From Amanita rubescens (lineage: Eukaryota > Basidiomycota > Agaricomycetes > Agaricales > Amanitaceae): 64,000 nt of DNA. Below, in pieces: positions 32,196 to 42,334 of this stretch; the first letter of the stretch is position 1, and the number at the start of each line of letters is the position of its first letter. A program made the translations under genes and the position numbers. The notes beneath the pieces were generated by a model. That model saw only the letters and a list, made by a program, of their open reading frames with translations, had not been told where the DNA came from and ran no database searches. The stretch spans positions 1 through 64,000 of the forward strand of contig WION01000227.1 in the NCBI GenBank assembly GCA_015039365.1, given 5' to 3'.

Positions 32196-33300
32196 TCGGG
32201 GAAAGTGGTGCATGAGGAAATGTGGTTGGTGAAGTGGCGGCGACGAAGAGACGGGACACGGTGATTAGCGTGTTCTCGTCCCACACATAACCCACGCTGC
32301 GCGTTTTAGGTCATCTAGCAGCGCGGAGAGGCATAGTTGAGATGCGTGATGGTGATAATTCGTGTGCTGGTGTAGAAGTATCTGGTTGTAACTCGGTGTA
32401 ACGTTACAATGACATGCATGTGGACAGTTGGGAAGGTATCTTGAGGCGCAGAGCTAGCTGTTGCTTGTCACGAGGAAAGGAGCCACGAGAGACAAGGCGC
32501 CAGCTAAATTGATCCAAGCAGAAATCCAGTCCATAGATAGCCAAATCTCGCGCTCCTGTATCATAGGTACTATCCGGCGGAGTACGGCGATTGGAGGAGC
32601 GTCGCGGCTGTTCGCTTTTTGAGTTTCCAGGTAAATCAGCGATCAAGCATTCACGTAGATGGTAACCGGGGGAGACGTCCATTCTACAATGAGGTTCTTC
32701 AAGCTTCGTGGTGTGGGAGGGAATAGGCTGCGTCGAACCTGAGTGCGCTCTCAGAGAGTCGTCGATATCCAGGATGTATGTAGTACAGACACTGGGAGAA
32801 CGTCAACGGGAGTTTCTTGGAGTCGGTTAGTGTGTTAACAGAATGGGCCGGGAGGTAAAAGGGGATGAACGATGCGGGGAAAGGGTAAGGCGACTGCAAG
32901 TCAACGCATGGCGTGGAGCGTGGGTAGGAGTGGTCTAAGGTAACGCGTAGTTTCACCGGTGAAACATTCACGTATTGGATGATATCCAGAGGCGCGTGTT
33001 TGGGTCAAGTGGCAAGTACCAGGGGCGTTTGGGGGCGGGGCGGGATGCCAACACGAGGAGGGAGGGAGCAGCAGCTGGATAAGGTCAGCCGGAGGATGTA
33101 GGCAGAGGGCTGCATCAGCAAGGGCCACAAGAAGTGGTAGAAAAGCGTCTTGGGCAGGGAACAGTCGAAGGGTGATTCCACACAAGGCAGGAGCAGTCAG
33201 AAGGGCGGTGCATACCGTGCTACTAGGCAAAAAGCCCCTGAGCCTGTCACAGGATCATCTTTGATAGGAAAAGTCAAGGCTTGACATTGCCCGGTTGTCC
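32196..33300. repeat. dispersed repeat R1, copy 2
   Basis: Copy of 20565-21800 in the same orientation. It ends with tcaaggcttgacattgcccgg, matching tcaagacttgacattgtctag near 21790. It directly precedes the Crypton region. Confidence 0.65.
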
Positions 33301-33450
33301 CAGGCCTGCCAGCGAGGGACCTAGTTCCAAGAGGATGGAAAGCCGATGATGTGCGCCGCAGTGCGCGGCAACCCTACAATGACGTTTGCGAATGTATTCT
33401 GCCACATCCGGTCACATATGTCACACCCTCCTTATGTAGGCCATAGTTTG

Positions 33451-33466
33451 GTCAAATTTAAGCTAG
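33451..33466 (+). repeat. candidate Crypton terminal repeat, left
   Basis: GTCAAATTTAAGCTAG resembles GTCAAGATTTAAGGCTAA at 36372-36389 past the recombinase stop codon, in the same orientation. AATTTAAGC recurs at about 33479. These could bound a minimal Crypton of about 3 kb. Confidence 0.3.
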
Positions 33467-33727
33467 CCGATGTGTGAAATTTAAGCACTTGATTAAATTG
33501 CCTAAATAACTTGCTTCGCCACAAACTGTGATTGAGCTGTGCAAACCCCACATGTGCCTTGTGAACTGTCCCAGATCTCTGCCCCTGGCGCAGTGCGAAG
33601 TTGAATGATGTGCTTGTTACCGACACTTCCACCTAGTGTCTTAATTGGTCATTTGACTTGGAAATTGTATGACTCACTTGGCCTGAGAGCTCGTCGCGAC
33701 TCGCCCTTCATTGTATAAGTTGTTCTA

Positions 33728-35961
33728 ATGCCTCGCACACCGAAAAAGTCCACCACTGCCACTGTTCCTTACACAACTCCCTCACCATCACCAAAGAAGA
33801 GTCGTAGTCGCAAGTCACAAGGGACTTCTATTCAGGTTGAGCCCATACCTGCTCCCTCGGTTGCACAGCTTCTGGATCAGAGCCGAGAGACCACAGATGA
33901 GTGGTACAAGTCCAAGAGGACCAAGAATGGTTATGCTAACTATGTGAAGCATGGTAAACAGTGGCTGGGCGATTGGGCGATTGAGGACCGAACTGATTCG
34001 GACGACTCCGAATTGGTGACTTCGGAGGACCGAACAGGCAACGACCCAGAAGAAGGAAGTACCAGGGTACACCTTGCCCAAGCCTTCAATACCATCAGTG
34101 ATCACACCCCTGTTGCTCTGAGGCTGCTCACTGCCTATAAATGTGAGCACCAGGGTTGCACCTTTGCGACAGCTGAGGGCTTGCGATCAGCCTTTAAGGA
34201 CTATTTTGAGAGGTGAGCCTCAGCCTTTCACTTGCTTCCATCCCCCACATTGTTTTCTCTGCTGGACAGGGTTCTTGGGTGTCAAGGTGATGTTTGGCGA
34301 TATAATTCTCATACAAAGGCCTGGGAAGGGAATCCAGTCTTCCAGTCCGACTTCAAGACTTATTATGAGTCACTGAAGAATCGGGATAACAGGACAGGGA
34401 CTGTAACTCAGGCCCTTCCAATGTTCCCAAAAGATTTGAAGGTCATTATGGACTATCTGGATGGGAAAGATGGTAGCGATAATGTTTCAGTCACTCGGCG
34501 ACTATACTTCAAGGCCTTCGCTACAACAGCTTTTGCACTTTGGACAAGGTTAGCTTGCTTCGAGTTTTCGCTAGCTTAATTGACCTAATATACACCCAGG
34601 AATGAAGAACTCATCAACCTCCAATTCGGTAATGTTAAGCTATGCCAGCAATCGGCCACTGGGAGACTCTACCATGAATTCCAGCTTGTTTTTCGAAAAA
34701 CTAATAAGGACCCAAACAAAGGTACCAGTGCCTTTGACATGTGCGAAGTGATATCCAATCTCACATGATGGAACTTCGCCAGCCCAGACCTATTTCATCC
34801 CTCAAAGTACATCTGAGCCCGAAATCGACTGTTATACCCATCTGCTCAATTGGGTATCATACCAGCAGGGCCTCATCGCTCGGTCCTTGGGAGTGGGTGA
34901 TCTTGTCTTCCCAGCCATCGCTTCAACAGGGCAAATCAAGTTTGGTGTACCAACAAGCCGATCAGGCTTTGAGACCATCATGGATGACATCGTTAAGAAA
35001 TCAGGTGTGATGCAGGGAAGAAATGGGAAATTCACAACTCATTGTTTTCGGCGAGGTGGGGCTCAGTATCGCTTCATGTATGCTCCAAAGAAATGGAGCT
35101 TGAAGGCTGTCAAATGGTGGGGGGGTTGGTCATCAGGCGATAATGTAAACCTTTGCCATCCTCTGCCTGATCGATTAGTACTCAATAATGCGACAGGTAA
35201 ACACCATCATGCGATACCTCCTCGAAGAATTGACTGCATATGAAGAAGGCTTTAGTGACATCATGATGGACGACAGAGCCTCTGAGCGACATGAGTCCTT
35301 CATGGGTGTACCAGACCCTTCAGCGACACCTACAAAGAAAGACCTCTTTACCTTTGGTGAGGGCATCATTCAGAAATTTGAGGGCCTCTTCCATGTATAT
35401 GCCAGTACTCCGATACTACCAAGGCATTCGCCAAGTCCCCTGGGTGTGACTCCTGTCATAGCAACACAACAGCCTCCAACTCGTATGTTTCTGAGTCGTC
35501 TACCACCACATTATACCCAGCTCAACACAGCCTAACCAGCGATATCAACCAGTTGTCATGTGCCTGGACAGTCGGATGATGAGGGCGAGGTACTCGCAAC
35601 AGTCTTGTCGGCACCTGTTGAACACTCGCCTCGGCCATCTCGCATACCCCGAACTACATCTCTTGACGATGTGCTGGCATACTGGGAAAATGGGGCTCCT
35701 GATAAGGGGCTGGTGGTACCATTGAAGCAATGGGCTGATTTGTTTGACCCATCAGACTATCAGTCGGAGGCAGTGAAATTGAGTAACATTCGATTCATTT
35801 GGGAGGAGTTTGCGATTGAGTGCCAATGTGACTTTAACCTGTTTGAGGCCAAGTTCCCAGGCATGCGACACCAGTACACCAAATTACTCAAGGCAGTCAG
35901 GGAGGCAAGAAAAGAGAGGGGGGAAGCCAAAAGTCGGAATCGGACGAGTCACAAACAATAG
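33728..35961 (+). CDS. Crypton tyrosine recombinase (intact)
   Basis: Six exons (33728-34212, 34270-34548, 34600-34747, 34788-35144, 35197-35482, 35540-35961) keep frame and give 658 residues. The N-terminus is basic and Ser/Pro-rich (PKKSRSRKS). The catalytic tetrad of tyrosine recombinases is complete: Arg about 255 in LWTRNEELINL, H389-x2-R392 in HCFRRGGAQYR, Trp in WWGGWSSG, and Tyr about 430 in NTIMRYLLEEL. The last exon has a helical region rich in aromatic and basic residues (about 560-645: PLKQWADLF, IRFIWEEF, KFPGMRHQYTKLLKAVREAR), as in the GCR1_C DNA-binding domain that marks fungal Cryptons. The enzyme should cut and rejoin DNA through a phosphotyrosine to excise and insert the element. 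No lesion is seen; the 40-base third intron is short but the only one that keeps frame. Confidence 0.88.
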
Positions 35962-36091
35962 TTAGCTTAAATCATTTATTACTAGTATGTTACAACATGT
36001 TGTTATTAAACATGTCAACAGAACTTGTCTTGTGTTGGCACATGTCGCAACTTGTCCTTATTGTACATATGCTAGGAAAGTGCCTTGTTTG

Positions 36092-36275
36092 CACACATTC
36101 CACCGGAAAGTGTAATTTCCTTACACATGTCACCTTATGTCATTCATGCACACATTCGATTAGAAAGTGTAATTTCCTTGCACATGTCACCTTATGTCAT
36201 CCATGCACACATTCGATGAGAAAGTGTAATTTCCTTACACATGTCACCTTATGTCATTCATGCACACATGCAAGA
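36092..36275. repeat. 57-bp tandem repeat, about three copies
   Basis: Unit gaaagtgtaatttccttaca followed by catgtcaccttatgtcat and tcatgcacacattcgatta. Copies start near 36106, 36163 and 36220. Each holds ACACATGT or GCACATGT. It lies in the 3' region between the recombinase and the converging gene at 36586. Confidence 0.8.
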
Positions 36276-36371
36276 AAGTTCCTTGTTTGAACATGTCACA
36301 AACCTATCTTAAATCTACATGTAATATGTGATTGACTATGTCAGTTCCTGGGTTGCTATGTTACATAGTTA

Positions 36372-36389
36372 GTCAAGATTTAAGGCTAA
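36372..36389 (+). repeat. candidate Crypton terminal repeat, right
   Basis: GTCAAGATTTAAGGCTAA, the counterpart of 33451-33466. Weak evidence because the motif is short and AT-rich. Confidence 0.3.
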
Positions 36390-36585
36390 ATTTAAGTAAT
36401 TTAGGCATGTGTTACAACCAGACACTTGCCATGACATGAGTGATTCAGACATTTGTTAAAAAGAAACACTTCCATCGATCTGCATCACATTCATCCCAGG
36501 ACTTGAAACCACACACTACTAGCTGCTAATAAGACCTGTTTATGGCTAGAGCGATATACATGGCAAAATGTAGTAATCCGAATTA

Positions 36586-38235
36586 TCAAGCCTCATCCTC
36601 GTCATCATCCCAGTTGTATTCAATTTCAGCTTCATCATCCCCTTCCTGAATAACTTCCCACACCCTACTCTCATCGATAATCCCCTTCAAACAATCATCC
36701 CAAGCCTTCTGTAATCGGTTAGGAGTGACAAAGGCTAGACCAGCTTGGTGGAAATAATTTGGGTCATCATCATTGTTGACAAAGCTAGGGTCAACCTTCT
36801 GAAGACCTGTGCCATGGGCATCGCGATTTCTCCAGGCAATGATGGTATTTGCAGCTGGTGCAACTTGGATACCATACTGAGCAAGGTAGAAGCAACCACC
36901 ATACTCTTGACCTTTGTTCCGAGAGGTAGTCCATGAGATTGCATAATCATGGGGCTGCGACTCGCGATGTATAGCCCTGTCAATTTCATGTCTTCATCAT
37001 TTGTTCAAAAAAGGTTAGGGGGCAATTACCACTCACCTTGCATAATTGCGAGCCATAACACCAGCTGGAGGGGCAAGGTGGACATCAGAGAATGTAAAGG
37101 GAATGCCATTAACTATAAGATTATATGACCCCTTGTGACTACCCAGTTGGCGAGTTGCATTCATGGCAGGTAGCCCACTTTTGGTGATCCACCGATCAAT
37201 GTCAACAATGATTTGAGGAGGGAGCCAACCACGACAAAGGTTCCAGAAGAAAGCGAAGGCCGAACATGTCCTCTGGTCAAGGTCGCGCGCGTCAGTCTTA
37301 GTGGAACGAACATTTCGGACCCAGTTGAATGAAGGCTTGCTCCGAGACCCTGCAGAATAACCGATCTGGACCAGCGATCCAGGGTCCTCTAACTAAATTT
37401 GGTTAGAAAAAAGGTACAGCCTAAAGCTAATCAGCTTACTCACCCTGATCGACTTCTTAAGCTTTGTTGCATCAGTTACTGTTGCATCAACCCACAGCAC
37501 AGCCCCTTTGTCCCTGCAGGCATTGCGCATGACAACCAGAACAATCTCCTTCGTCTTCTTGTCCTTAACAATGATATTGGTGTCAGGGTCAACATAAAGG
37601 GTGATCTTGGCAGGGTCAAGCTGATGGAAGGGGTGTCGCTTCAAGCGAGGATCAGGCTGATCTCGGTTGTAGATGTAATCGAACCAGAGATCCCCAATAT
37701 CCTTAGATTCGACAACCCAATGGTCTGATAAATTTTATTTCATTTAATTGCAATTTAATTGCAGGCAATAATACTACGACTCACTCTTTGGAGGATAAGG
37801 GATCTTGAGTTTTGGGAGTTCAACAACCTTGATGCCCTCAAGGTGCAAATCCCGAGTGTATTGTTGCTTTTCTGCCTTCCAGTTGAGGCCAAGCTCAACA
37901 ACAAGATGCTTGTGGGCCATATCGAGGTCATCCTTTTCCTTGCGACGATGCTCCCATGCAGCCATTATTCCATCCTCGAGAACAGGCATCTTATCGCGAT
38001 TGCGATTACAGAAGGAGCCAAAGGCTCCAAGAAGATTGTGGTTGTTGGTCATGTCGGGAGGGGCACCAAAACTTTTTAGGTGAAATCGGAGATAGTCAGA
38101 TGCAGCAGCAATGTTGTCATCTCGGACAGCAGATCTAATGAGATAGAGAAGCCTGGGATCGGTAGATAGGTTCGATGCAAGCATGGCCCAATAGTCGGCT
38201 TGCTTTGTTGGTTTACTATTGCTAGTGGTCGACAT
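36586..38235 (-). CDS. putative 2-oxoglutarate/Fe(II) dioxygenase-like protein (Tet/JBP-like), Crypton-linked
   Basis: Four exons (38235-37785, 37724-37444, 37392-37037, 36976-36586) give 492 residues with clean frames and consensus splice sites. The N-terminal 150 residues are helical and charged. The C-terminal third resembles the double-stranded beta-helix of 2OG-Fe(II) oxygenases: AIHRE and QPHDYAISW (candidate metal ligands around 366-373), GGCFYLAQYGI (389-399), NTIIAWR (406-412) and DAHGTGL with His 417 as the candidate distal ligand. It ends in an acidic tail (DDDEDEA). Tet/JBP-type oxygenases oxidise 5-methylcytosine or thymine and are linked to transposons in basidiomycetes, which makes this attractive here. 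The assignment is by pattern only; the first acidic ligand of the HxD motif is unclear (HRE or HD), so it may be a divergent or inactive member or another fold. Confidence 0.5.
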
Positions 38236-38559
38236 GATGCTAGAGGATGACAGTAGTAGTGGAGTAGTAGTGTGGAGGCAGCCTGACTCGCGTAGCTGTG
38301 GCCAAGATGGATGGCGATATCGGTTTCTTCTCCAAAAATAACTCAGACATATCTGCTACTGCACAATTCTTGCCCTAAGGTCAAAGGTGTTCACGCTACT
38401 CGTCACCGTCACTGTGGACGTCATCCTGTGAACAACTCCCACCTCCTCACTTCGTGTCACACCACGCGCCTCCAACCTGCACTGCACCACCAACATGCGC
38501 CGCATCACCAACCTTTCCCCATGCCACGTTATCGAGTGTTCTTGGCACCAGCCACTGAA

Positions 38560-40745
38560 ATGTACCACAACGGTACGTTTTCCTTTCGTCTTTTCTTTCG
38601 TTTTTTAATCATTATCGTTTCATGCCATACCAACACCCTTCACCAGCGAGCCCATGCCACCAACCCTGCCCGACCTCATCAACACATACCTCACCACCAA
38701 CTTGAAGTTCTCCCTTTGCCACGTCATCAAACATCCCAAGCACTGGCTGTGGGAATGTACCTCAACGGTACGTTTCTCTTTTTTTCTTTTCCATCGTTTT
38801 CTCATCGTTCGCAGCTCGTATCACACCACCCTTCACCAACTTGCCCTGCGACATCGACCCTTCCCTGCACCACCAACGGACACAAGCCTATGCCACCAAC
38901 CCTGCCCGACCTCACCAACGTACGCCGCCCAACTTCCCCCCATGCCACGTCATCAAACTTCCCCAGGGATTGGCCGCAGGGGTGTACCTCGGCGGTATGT
39001 TTTTCTTTTCTCTTTTCAATCGGTTTCTCATCATTCGCAGCTCGTACTGCGCCACCACCCTTCGCCAACATGCCCCGCGACACCAACCCTCCCCTGCACC
39101 ACCAACGGACACAAGCCCATGCCAACAACCCTGCCCGACCTCACCAACGTACGCTGCCCAACTTCCGCCCATGCCACGTCATCCAACGAATGCCTACGCC
39201 GAATGTACCACAACTGCATCACCACCCCTCACCGATGCGCGCTGTGCCACCAGCCCTTTCTCGCACCACCTCATCAAGGTATGTCGCCCATACATTTCTT
39301 TTTTTCTAACTAATGACCCTCAACCCAGCTCCTGTACTCGTCGCACCGCGCGACTCTCATTTCCATGCTACCACGCAGCGACCTCTGCCACTTCAATGTC
39401 GAATGACAGTTGGAATCGCCGATGTCGTCGATGGATTTATGTGGCAAATTGGTATGTTGCCCGAACTTTCTTTTCTTTTCTTTTAACTAATGGCCCTGCC
39501 CCCACATTCGCTGCACACTTTGCGATTCCCAGACCTGTGCGACAACCTCCACCACAATTAAAAGGTATGTCGCTCGTCCCTTTGTTTTTCCCTTTAACTA
39601 ACGACCCATTCGCTACGTCGCCATGCGACTCCCACACCTGCGCACTCCCACACCTGTGCAGCAACCATCGTCAGGCATCGCAAGGTACGTCGCCTGTCCC
39701 TTTATTTTTCCTTTTTGGCTAACTAACGATCCTGCCCCTCGCTTCCACACCCGCGCAGTAACCTCCACCATCGCAACGGCAGGCACCAAAGGTATGTCGC
39801 CCGTCCCTTTATTTTTCCTTTTGTCTAACTAATGACTCTGCCCCACAACCCTGCATTCGGCGCACCGACTCGCCGCGCCTCCACGCGATCCTTCTTCATG
39901 CCTCCCCTGCACGACTTCTTCCACGTGCCAATGCCATGTCAACTGTCCCCGCGGTCGCATCGGCACCGAAGGTATGATGCCCATACCTTCGCTTTCTTTT
40001 CTTTCTTTCTAACTAACAACCCTCAACCCAGCTCCTGCATTCGCTATGCCTCTGCGACTCTCGCATCTGCACATCAACCCCCACCATCACCTCTGCTCTT
40101 TCAATCGCATGCAGCAACGGCTCTCGTCACTTGTCAGTTGGTATGTTGCCCGAACTTTCTTTTCTTTTCCTTTAACTAATGGCCCTGCCCCCACATTTGC
40201 TGCACACTTTGTGATTCCCAGGCCTGCAAGACAACATCCACAACAATTTTGGCATTAAAAGGTATGTCGCTCGCCCTTTGTTTTTCCCTTCAACTAATGA
40301 CCCTGCCCTGCGACCCTGCCTTGCATTCGCTGCGTCGCCATGCGACTCCTGCACCCGCGCAGCAACCTCCGCACCTCAATGATGGGCACTATTGCCCATC
40401 CTTTTGTTTTTTCTCTTTGCCTGCCCCTGCATTCGCTGAGCCACTATGCGGCTCCCACACCCGCACAGCAACCATCGTCAGGCACGGCAAGGTACGTCGC
40501 CTGTCCCTTTGTTGCTCCTTTTGGTTTAACTAACGATGACCCTACCACTACATCTGGTGTGTGGCTCCCATGCCTCTCTGCTACTGCAATGTCGCACCCA
40601 TGGTGCGGCTGTTTGTTTCCCAACTAATCCCGCGCCTGCGCAGCAACTCCCACCACCTCAATATCGAAGGGTATGCCGCCCATACCTTGTTTTCCCTTGT
40701 TTTCCCAACTAATGACACACCCTTGCACTCGTTGCGACATTTTCA
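38560..40745 (+). repeat. array of at least 13 intron-like units separated by short exon-like segments
   Basis: G|GTA(T/C)GT donors occur at about 38572, 38767, 38994, 39278, 39451, 39564, 39684, 39791, 39971, 40140, 40261, 40491 and 40670. Most are followed by a pyrimidine run and (C)TAACTAA(T/C)GA, a fungal branch-point consensus, then a CAG/CCAG acceptor. The segments between are Pro/His/Thr-codon-rich, roughly 30-130 bases. The first part is built of units of about 220 bases with repeated cggacacaagcccatgccac-like cores. Plus-strand frames are long (332 codons at 38311-39309), but they run through these intron-like motifs and look like by-products of composition. It may be one long spliced non-coding transcript or a decayed multi-exon gene. 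Confidence 0.6.
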
Positions 40746-40746
40746 G

Positions 40747-40975
40747 TAGTGTTTTGTCGATCTAACTGTGCTTAGCGAGTAACGACCCTCGCGAGAAGGC
40801 TGATAACACTGAGGAGAGTCCTGTTGCTTAGGCCTTGTTATTTCATCTCCCCATCGCAGTGTCACTTCGCCAATCTAGAGTGTTTAGCGAGTAATGACCT
40901 TCGTGTGAAGGCTGCTAACACTGGGGAGATTCCTGTTGCTTAGGCCTTGTTATTTCATCTCCCACAATCCATTGC
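40747..40975 (+). repeat. two-copy tandem repeat, about 117 bp
   Basis: Both copies contain TTAGCGAGTAA(C/T)GACC, GAAGGCTG.TAACACTG and CCTGTTGCTTAGGCCTTGTT followed by ATTTCATCTCCC. It joins the intron-like array to the 90-bp array. Confidence 0.75.
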
Positions 40976-41209
40976 CCACTGTCGCTACCCTTTTCCCGCA
41001 TTTACCTGCAGTGATGCTCCTTTTTGTATTTCTTTTCCTTTTCTCCCTACTTGCCAGCCCACCACATCCCTCCTTCGGTAAAGGATGCCAGAGCTTCGCT
41101 ACTACCTCGTTCTGGTTGCCGAGCGACTAGGGTAGCAAAGCCAGTGCTCCAAAGCCAAAGCGAGTGGATTTTTCTTGTTTCTGCAGCCGCATCTTCATTT
41201 TTAATGCAT

Positions 41210-42290
41210 AACATGTGCAAGCCTAACATACCAGTCGCGGAAGTGCCTGTATGGGACATGTTACAAGTCCATATGTGTAAATGCAACACTTCCTTCCACA
41301 ACATGTGCAAGCCTAACATGCCAGTTATGGAAATGTTCAGATTTGACATTTCATAAGTATATGTGTATAAATGCAACACTTCCTTCTACAACATGTGCAA
41401 GCCTAACATGCCAGTTATGGAAATGTTCGGATTTGACATTTCATAAGTATATGTGTATAAATGCAACACTTCCTTCCACAACATGTGCAAGTCTAACATG
41501 CCAGTTATGGAAATGTTCAGATTTGACATTTCATAAGTGTATGTGTATAAATGCAACACTTCCTTCCACAACATGTGCAAGCCTAACATGCCAATTATGG
41601 AAATGTTCAGATGTGACATTTCATAAGTATATGTGTATAATGCAACACTACTTATGTATAATGCAACACTTCTTGGCACAACATGTGCAAGTCTAACCAG
41701 AACAACTAGGGTAGCAAGTGGGTAGGCCATCTTCCACTATGCGATGTTACATGTGTATAAATAAAACACTTTAATACATAACATGTGCAAGCCTAACATA
41801 CCAGTTGTGGAAGTGCCTAGATGAGACATGATACAAGTCCATATGTGTAAATGCAACACTCCCTTCCACAACATGTGCAAGTCTAACATGCCAGTTATGG
41901 AAATGTTCAGATTTGACATTTCATAAGTATATGTGTATAAATGCAACACTTCTTGGCACAACATGTGCAAGCCTAACATGCCAGTTATGGAAATGTTCAG
42001 ATTTGACATTTCATAAGTATATGTGTATAAATGCAACACTTCCTTCCACAACATGTGCAAGCCTAACATCCCAATTATGGAAATGTTCAGATGTGACATT
42101 TCATAAGTATATGTGTATAAATGCAACACTTCTTGGCACAACATGTGCAAGTCTAACATGCCAATTATGGAAATGTTCAGATGTGACATTTCATGGGTAT
42201 ATGTGTATAAATGCAACACTTCCTGGCACAACATGTTCAAGTCCAACATGCCATATACAGAAGTGTGCCAAAAAGACATTGCACGAGCAA
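41210..42290. repeat. 90-bp minisatellite, about 12 copies
   Basis: Unit: aacatgtgcaagcctaacat, gccagttatggaaatgttca, gatttgacatttcataagta, tatgtgtataaatgcaacac, ttccttccac. Unit starts near 41211, 41299, 41389, 41479, 41569, 41680, 41779, 41869, 41959, 42049, 42139 and 42229. Because 90 is divisible by three, both strands stay open over long stretches (for example 211 codons on the minus strand at 41737-42372), but this is explained by the repeat. It lies just beyond the stop codon of the gene at 42335. Confidence 0.9.
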
Positions 42291-42334
42291 AGCAAATCTT
42301 ATTCAAAATTATACAACTTAACAAGGCAGGAAAA

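Noticed and set aside
38311..39309. 332-codon plus-strand frame rich in His, Pro and Thr, read as a gene
   Set aside because: It runs through donor/branch/acceptor-like motifs and overlaps equally long frames in the other plus frames. Composition of the array explains it.
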